A stretch of 64,000 bases of DNA from Eucommia ulmoides (taxonomy: Eukaryota > Streptophyta > Magnoliopsida > Garryales > Eucommiaceae). The notes beneath the pieces were generated by a model. The model saw nothing but the letters and a program-made list of their open reading frames with translations, ran no database searches and was not told where the DNA came from. Each line of letters starts with the position of its first letter. The stretch's first letter is position 1. The DNA lies in contig CM028328.1 in the NCBI GenBank assembly GCA_016647705.1, positions 37,300,501 to 37,364,500 on the forward strand, given 5' to 3'. Made by a program: the position numbers and the translations under genes. Shown here piece after piece: positions 57,167 through 64,000 of this stretch.

Positions 57167-57960
57167 GAATACTCTTTGTTGCAGTTGCTATTGTCGACGC
57201 AAAAAATGATGGCAATTGGTTTTAGTTTTTGTCAAAATTCCAAAAGATTATTGAACCAGATGTCCTAATAACGTATATTTCTGAGTGTTACAATGGAATA
57301 CTGGAAGGGGTACACAATGTGTTCCCACATTGTCACCATGTTTTTTACCTCCAGCATCTAATCTAAAGATGAATTTAAGGGCTAGAAGGGCTAGGAAAAG
57401 CATGACATTCAAAGAAATAAAGATTCAAAAACTGAATACTTTGGCATACACGCACACACATGATATGTATAAAATGTTATACGATCAACTAATATACAAA
57501 TGTGGCAAAAACGTTCAGAGATTAATGCATGATTTACTAGTGTTGAAATTTAGCAATGTCTTTTTAGAGAAAAGATATGGTAAGATGTCATCAAACTTGA
57601 CGGAGTGTTTCAATTCGTGGGTAAGTGAATATTACCACTTACTCGCAATATTGTTAATCGACAAAATCAGAACACGGTGAATGGATTTGATGACTGAGAG
57701 AAGAGATAAATCAAATAGTTTACGTCGCGAGATTACACCGTACTGGGAAAACAAGTTGTGAGAATTGACAAATGAATATTGAACGTGGAATATTAGCGCA
57801 TCAGGCAATGGAGTTTTCAAGGTTCATTACTTTCTGTGTGTTTTAGTTGATTAAATTACATATACATGATCCCCGAATAGGCTAGACAATTGAAGCCTGG
57901 ATGTAACTCCTATGAGGTTTATCATGTCCCATTTTGCCCAACACGGAACACTATGAGATA
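57167..57960 (+). pseudogene. MULE transposase, catalytic domain part 2
   Basis: FVAVAIVDAKNDGNWF is followed by SECYNGILEGVHNVFPHCHH, where relatives have Asp-Arg after Ser, so the second catalytic Asp has become Glu. KMSSNLTECFNSWVSEYYHL carries the catalytic Glu. After 57670 come LMTERRDKSNSL and SASGNGVFKVHY in changed frames, then a poor remnant of the SWIM zinc finger around 57890-57950. Several stops and the changed Asp show it is inactive. Confidence 0.75.
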
Positions 57961-59557
57961 TACCCGCGATGGGGTTAATCATACAAGTGTGTTCGCTCAG
58001 CCAAAATTGAATGAAAAATGAATTATTTGCGCAAATTTTTTCAACTAAAGTGAATGAACTCAAAAAAAAAAAAAAAAAAAAAAAAAGAAAAAAAAAAGGG
58101 ATCACCCCACACACAAAGGCTTCATCTCCATCAAGAGCGGACTACACGACTCTTAATTTCGACCACACTTAACTTAGCTGTATTCAAACTCCGACGGCTC
58201 AGGAACGAACAACTATCTTTCTTTGCATACCGACCTGGTATTTACACTCGACCAAGCAACATTCCAAAAATCAGTTGGACATCGTTACTTGTGAATTTCA
58301 CGAATTTTGGTCCAAGATTGAATGCCTTCAGGCGTGGCTAATATGAGAGTATTATATTTGACATGAGGTTATCAATTTTGTGAAATGAGCTTACCCCTGC
58401 TGGCCACCTACGCAAAGCATTGATAGTGTTGCAGAAGGGAGTTATTTTGAGACAGTCCAAGTGTCGCTCACAAAGAGGCAGGTTGGTAATGAGTGAATAG
58501 AATTGTGACAGATTAGATCAATACATAATAGGGGCTGATAACGCAACATGACTCTTGGGCGGGCTGGGTATTTGGGAATTTTGTGAATCTATACAAAAAG
58601 AAATGCAAATTAGTTAGTGTAACAAAGGTTACACTCACACAACCTATAAACGGGCAACCAAATGCACAAGTGCTCCTATCATTGCAGACTCAAACAACAG
58701 ACACGGAAGGAAAATTGAATGTATGTCAGTCAATTATTACTGTTAGTTGTTATCCGATCCGCTTGTTGATGCATTGTTATGTGTGTCATGGATTGGGGAA
58801 CACCTATCTAGACAAATTGATAAGATGTTATATTCAACATTTTCAAACATTTTTCATAGAGTAATAACACTAACGTTGTTACATTCAACACGCACAGGGT
58901 GAAAACACAGCGCAATTAGGTTTTGAGATGACAGCGAAGTTATGTCGATATTATATTCAACACGCATAAAGAACAACAATCACGATGAATACAATACATA
59001 TCAAACAACAATTTTTACAACAATCAAAATGTTACATTCAACTCGTATGAAAGACAAACCGGAACTATATTTGTACATTAACGGTTCAATTGTCAAGATG
59101 TTACATTTAACACGCACAAATAATTAGATATTGTTACATAAAAATACTAAAAAATCATAACTAATATGCAATTTTGCAGTGAAATATTAGAAACTAGTGA
59201 CATTGGTGCAATATATTGAATCAACACAAATAAATTATGGTTGCGGACAAACTAGAGTAAGATTACAGGCATTGGTGGACAACAAAACACATCCTTGAAA
59301 AAATACTGACAAGACCCGGATTATATGAAGATGATAACACGATTAGCATAACAAAGAGGGGAAGACGCACGTATCACACCCAAACGATGGGGAAAAAGAT
59401 GAACATCAAACATTAGCACAATATAAGAAAGGAATACACGTATCACACCAAAAAAATAGTCCATTTTTCATTCATCGTTTAAGGTCATGTTTGCATGCCA
59501 AAAAATTATATTTTTTTGAGTAGAAAACAAGTATCGTGTTTCAATCGTATATGGAAA
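57961..59557. other. MULE-side non-coding region
   Basis: No convincing gene. It contains an A-rich run (58061-58098), short open stretches without recognisable domains, and five copies of the 17-bp motif between 58826 and 59117. The MULE terminal inverted repeats were not found by eye. Confidence 0.45.
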
Positions 59558-59670
59558 TCAGAGTTGAATAGGTAGAACGAATGCATTACCCAAGTTAGAG
59601 AGATTGACAAGGTCAACTGAAGTGTTGGGGCTCTTTGTAACCATTTTCTTACGCGTGGTCACCATTGTAG
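59558..59670 (-). CDS. Short unrecognised ORF with gene-like start
   Basis: On the minus strand an A-rich leader with AAACCCTAATACCC is followed by ATG in a good context (CTACAATGG) and a short basic peptide beginning MVTTRKKMVTKSPN, with a stop at 59558-59560. It is 36 codons by this start; an upstream in-frame start at 59884 gives 108 codons, but that part looks untranslated. I do not recognise it. It may be the first exon of a gene or a MULE-captured 5' end. Confidence 0.25.
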
Positions 59671-59884
59671 TCGATTGAGCGATAGGAAGCAAACAGGGAG
59701 AACAGAGCAGAAAGAGTAAAGGGTTTGAGGGTATTAGGGTTTTTGATGAGGGGAAAGATGGAAGGTTTTGAAAACGTAATGTGAATATGCAAACTGTGTT
59801 TCCTAAAACGGCCAACTCAAACCGGCTTTTTCTGACACGTTTTAATTTGGCGATTTGACTGGGTTTTAACCAGAAGTTGTGCAT

Positions 59885-61290
59885 GTAATATGTGATATGT
59901 GATATGTTACAACCAATGTTAATGTTACATTTGTCACAGGAAGAAATAAAGAGGGGTGATCAGATGAGACGCGGGACATGTGAACGCTTTTCAAAATATT
60001 GGATGTTATATTTAACACTCATGTGACAGATTATTTAGATGTTATATGTAACACTAATATCATAGTTAATGTTATATATAATATTCAAATACATCATAAT
60101 CCAGAAATTCAAAAAAAAAGAGAGAGAGATTAATACCTCATTTTGAAAAGCACAATTTATAGATAATTGTAGTGTAAACAAATTATTGATCAACACTTAC
60201 AATTGGGAGAAATTCGGTAGGATTCATTTTAGTTCATCTATTGTATATTTCTATGTTTTGTTTCGTATTTTTAAGGTGACAACACGTATATGAAATATAA
60301 TGTCTCATTTAGTAAGAGTAACTAGTCCACGAATTGCCATAAAATCTGATCGATTAAAAAAAAGACAATTGGTTTCATTTGGTAGTTTCTACACCAATTT
60401 AGCATTACTGCTAACCACCCATAAAAATTAGGAAATCTTGTTGAGAAGTCTCAAGATTCAAAAAATTACTTTCTAAGGACTATTTCATGTGTTAAAAAAT
60501 CACTGTTACAGAACCCCGCAGAGTGATGGTTTTATGGGATGGAACTTTTCACCAAATTTTCCTAAAAATTACTCTTATCTGACTCTTATTTTAATTTATT
60601 AACATTATGAGAGAGTAATATGAAATTTCAAAAAATATCCCTAATCGATTACATCCAATTTTATTATTAACAGAATTCTTGATTAGATCAAATTGAAGAC
60701 AATGAAAATTTGAGAAACAAAATGTACCATTTGCAAAACGTCTTTGTTCATTTAAACACCAGTAAGGACATTTACTTTTTCCTAAATTTTAAAATAGACT
60801 AAAAAGTACACAAATTGGAATGATCTCTATCAATTGTTATAAATTAAAAGAGAGAGAATTGTGAGTAAGTAAATTTGTAAAAAGTGAGAGAAAGACTGCC
60901 TAACGCCACCTCCTCAATCCCCCTTCCATGTCAAAAGAAAGCCATCTCTCTCGCGAAAAAAATAAATTAATAAATAACACTCCATCCTGGTTGCAACGTG
61001 CTGCTTCTTTCCCCTACCCTGTGCCCATCCAACCCTCTTCTCTCTTCCTGTTCCTCATTCTCCACATACATATACATATACATATAAATATCTATTTATA
61101 AATCACAACATATTTACATTTTGAGACATTTTGAGCCGTTGGATCGAGTATCGTACGGTTAAGATTAGATTTGGAGACATTTTATATTTGAGACATTTTG
61201 GACCGTTAGATTGGATATCCAACGGACAAAATTAAATGATATCAAGAGACATTTTTGGCCATCCGATCAAATTAGATCAAGGGTTGAGAT
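59885..61290. other. AT-rich intergenic region and RPL18A upstream flank
   Basis: Three or four copies of the 17-bp motif end at 60080. From 60090 the sequence is AT-rich without long open frames. At 61130-61330 there are several inverted or direct copies of a CCGTTGGAT / ATCCAACGG motif (for example at 61137, 61205, 61212 and 61324), a common dispersed motif of plant genomes. A CT-rich stretch is at 60900-61060. Confidence 0.45.
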
Positions 61291-61369
61291 TTTTTGATTA
61301 TTTTTTACCGTGAGATCGTTTCGATCCAACGGTTGTGGTTGACTATTTTTTTTAAAAATCTCTCAAGTC

Positions 61370-61992
61370 ACAACACTATAGTTTCTCTATCTACAAATAA
61401 ACCACCAAATCTCTCACAATCCTGCCATAATCGCAACCGCCTAATTTGCTCTCAATCTTATAGCCATCTCCATTCCCAAAGCTTGACCTCCACCTTTCAT
61501 CTTCAGATCATCCCCAATCCATCACCGTTCTATTGTAAATCGTCGTCGTCGCTCTCGTCATCTCCATCGCAACCGACAAAACTCCATAGCCAGCCATTGC
61601 CATCATCATCGCCTCGCCACCTCCATCGCATCCGCTACTGCCATTGCCGTCATCGTCGCCTCGATCAATCGCTGCCTTCAGGTACATTTTTACCTCCGAT
61701 TTTTCTCATATTCAGATCAAGAATTTACCTCCCATTTTCTTATTTCATTTCTTCTTTCAGATCCGTTGAATTGTTCGACAGTACTCATGGCAGAGGAATA
61801 GCCTCCATCGTCATGTCTTCTCGCTCTAGCTCCAGTGCAACGTCAATCTCGATCGATCGATGCCCCCCATTCTGCATGCTTCTCTCAATCGATGTCTGAC
61901 TTTAGAGATTGGGTTTTGTTCTGGATTTTCCCATTCTGTCTCTCTCTCTTGCGATATCACTCTTGACTTCGATCTGTCACGCCACCGTGAAT
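61370..61992 (+). promoter_or_regulatory. CT-rich 5' leader region of RPL18A, probably with a leader intron
   Basis: The sequence is rich in CTC, TCATC and CATCGTCG, with no stop in one frame for about 200 codons only because of this composition. A donor-like CTTCAG|GTACAT at 61681 and an acceptor-like TCTTTCAG at 61761 bracket a T-rich stretch, as expected for a leader intron. Pyrimidine-rich leaders are usual for plant ribosomal-protein genes. Confidence 0.4.
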
Positions 61993-62392
<400 letters not shown>

Positions 62393-62730
62393 GTATTAAT
62401 TTCTCTAATTTGATTTAATTTCCGTTTTCGCATGCTTTATACTAGGATTTCGTGTGATTTGATTTGTCTAAATTTTTTCATTGAATCGTGTTTATGATCT
62501 AGAGAAGTTGTTTCTAGATCTGTACTGAATAAATTCTGACTTTTTTAGAGCATTAGCTCTAATTTTGCTAGAACTGAGTTCGACCTGATCAAATGCATTT
62601 CCATTTTGCTGTGTTTTAATGTTTTTTTTTTGTTTCTATAAGCAGTTGAATTATTTGAAAATTCTGCTCCCAGAATTTTCAAATAATTTCTGGAAACAAC
62701 TGATTTATTCCTGCATTTCTATTTCTACAG

Positions 62731-63077
62731 CGAGAATGCAGGGAAATCTACCATACCAAAAGAATGCGTAGGTGAGCCCCTTTTCCCCCAAATCTGTAAC
62801 TGTCAACTTTAGCCAAGTATCATTTTTGGGTTTTCTGAAAGAGGTTTCGAGTTACTAATTTTTGTACTGAATCAAAAAATTTGTAATTAAATAGTGTATT
62901 TCGCATCAAGTTCAGCTGTAGAGTTACTAATTTTTGTACTAAATCAAAATTTTTGTAATTGAATAGGGTATTTTGCGTCAAGTTCAACTTCAATACAAGT
63001 TATGTTATATTCAGGAGCGACTATACTAATCTCAGACTATGGAAATTCAAAGCATTAGAGCAAATGGGAGTTGTACG
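62731..63077 (+). other. Two exon-like segments after the L18a exons
   Basis: Segment 1 is 62731-62771 with acceptor TTTCTACAG and donor GTGAGC. It encodes RECREIYHTKRMR in the phase left by the L18a exon. Segment 2 starts at 63015 after TATATTCAG and, joined to segment 1, encodes SDYTNLRLWKFKALEQMG in the same phase. They are separated by an AT-rich stretch like an intron. I do not recognise the peptide. They are not the L18a continuation. Confidence 0.35.
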
Positions 63078-64000
63078 ATTCTCATCTATCTCTGCTTATA
63101 TTTCTTTTACTTTTTCAAGTTGAAATATTTTTAAGACTTTTGAATAAGATTTATCCTTTTAGCCGCATAATGTACTATTATTCATGAGTTATACGTGGCA
63201 ATAGAAAAAAAAATTATATAATCCTTGGAGTGATACACTTACATGTCAACTACATAATGTTGATATCAGCTGTCCCTTAAACTTTTTTTTTTCTTGGTTA
63301 GTTCTTGAGTATTTGTTGAATGTCGAGTAATCTCCCTCCCAATTTATCGATTCTGTATTTGATTTATAGGTTTCGATTTATTGTTGTTGCCTTTTCTAAT
63401 CTGAAATTGAACTTGAAAATGTTGTCCGGTAATTACAGTGTTGGTGATGATTGATTGTTTTTGAGTTTCCCAGATCTTTCTCCGCTAGATTGTTGCCCAG
63501 ATCTCGCTTGGGTAGTTGGCTTGAGATTTAAAAAAGGCCAATATCACAAAATGATCTAATTTTGGTTTTGTACTTGCTACTTTGCTATGTGTTTTTATAT
63601 AATCAATTTTATTGCTTTGATGTTACATTGCAATTGAAGAAAGAATTAAACTGAAACAAGATACTCAAACACCTTGAAAATAAGTTTTGTTGCAACAGTC
63701 ACTAACAGGTAAGCATCTGAATTTAAAATTAGATTCGTTTGGGTACCATTTTTTTTGTTTGTTTTTTTTAATTTTTTAAAGCAAAAACTTAAAAAAGGCG
63801 ATAGCTTTTTAATTTGTTAATTAAATTTATATTTTGTTTGGATTTGTGGATAATTAAATGAAAGTGAAGCTGATTATGATGGTCGCTTTCCAAATTATTG
63901 TTTCTACTCTGTCTATTCCCAGATTTCTATATCTGTTCTTATATTTCTGATGAGTCGCGGTGTTTTTGTTCACATTTCACATTTTTTCCCTTTTCTGTTT
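63078..64000. other. AT-rich intron-like or intergenic sequence to the window end
   Basis: T-rich throughout with no open frame of note. A splice-like CAACAG / AACAG|GTAAGC pair occurs near 63698-63710. An imperfect 90-base direct repeat (GAGTTACTAATTTTTGTACT) occurs just before, at 62850-62990. Confidence 0.4.

Larger units (their letters stand above)
54211..60080 (+). repeat. Dispersed 17-bp motif ATGTTACATTCAACACG, at least 14 copies
   Basis: Same-orientation copies lie near 54211, 54369, 54409, 54452, 54491, 57109, 58826, 58876, 58948, 59030, 59097, 60003, 60040 and 60069, with a weaker one near 54318. They vary as TTA(C/T)ATTCAACA(C/T) with CGCA often following. They cluster on both sides of the MULE transposase gene and one lies in its intron, but none lies in recognisable coding sequence. 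Confidence 0.75.

Noticed and set aside
61294..61899. A 201-codon open frame before RPL18A
   Set aside because: Composition is that of a CT-rich leader (Ser/His/Pro runs), and it contains likely splice sites. I read it as untranslated leader and upstream sequence.

Overview
This window is plant nuclear DNA, almost certainly from a eudicot. The evidence is spliceosomal introns, Ty3/gypsy elements whose primer-binding sites are typical of plants, a plant-type MULE transposase, and the start of one cellular gene, a 60S ribosomal protein L18a (RPL18A) at the right end. About 54 kb of the 64 kb is one nest of LTR retrotransposons. I found no bacterial genes, CRISPR array, rRNA gene or convincing tRNA gene. 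The species cannot be named from this sequence.

Layout of the nest (element names are mine). H1 is an old plus-strand Tat-like Ty3/gypsy element. Its integrase is split into pieces at 1-799, 22151-22635 and 26713-26870. Its tail, with an antisense coiled-coil ORF, lies at 49292-52532, and its 3' LTR begins near 52533. Three insertions interrupt it. A (800-22150, minus strand, Tat-like, site duplication ATCTA/ATCTC) is the first. G (22636-26712, CCTCT/CCTCA) has a chromovirus-type gag and inverted rather than direct terminal repeats. B (27105-49291, minus strand, same family as A, AAAAC on both sides) is the third. A was itself hit by a solo LTR (4853-6297), an LTR fragment (7187-8126) and the 7-kb element C (11260-18329), which contains a further solo LTR (12990-14356, exact ATAAC duplication). 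B was hit by the gag-only element D (28672-37666) and by a truncated element with a 2.6-kb LTR (45335-48350). All gag-pol genes carry stops and frameshifts.

Two features tie the region together. First, A, B and H1 each carry, between pol and the 3' LTR, a gene on the strand opposite gag-pol. This matches the antisense ORF known in the Tat lineage. In A this gene has its own TATA box and at least two GT-AG introns that keep its frame. Introns on this strand would not be removed when the element's sense RNA is spliced. Second, one LTR family (called E here, present at 4853, 7187, 11260/16987, 12990 and 55453) carries in its promoter a cluster of about 14-16 bp GC-rich palindromes (ACCGC...GCGGT, often CACCGCCTAGGCGGTG). 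The cluster sits just upstream of the TATA-like box in every copy that keeps that region.

Right of the nest, 54.2-60.1 kb holds a broken MuDR-type (MULE) transposase gene split by a solo E-family LTR (55453-56803, exact AATGT duplication). The MULE is surrounded by more than a dozen same-orientation copies of a 17-bp motif resembling ATGTTACATTCAACACG. From about 61 kb comes a CT-rich leader and the first exons of RPL18A. Its expected following exon is not seen in the last 1.6 kb. Two exon-like segments in the same phase are present there instead.
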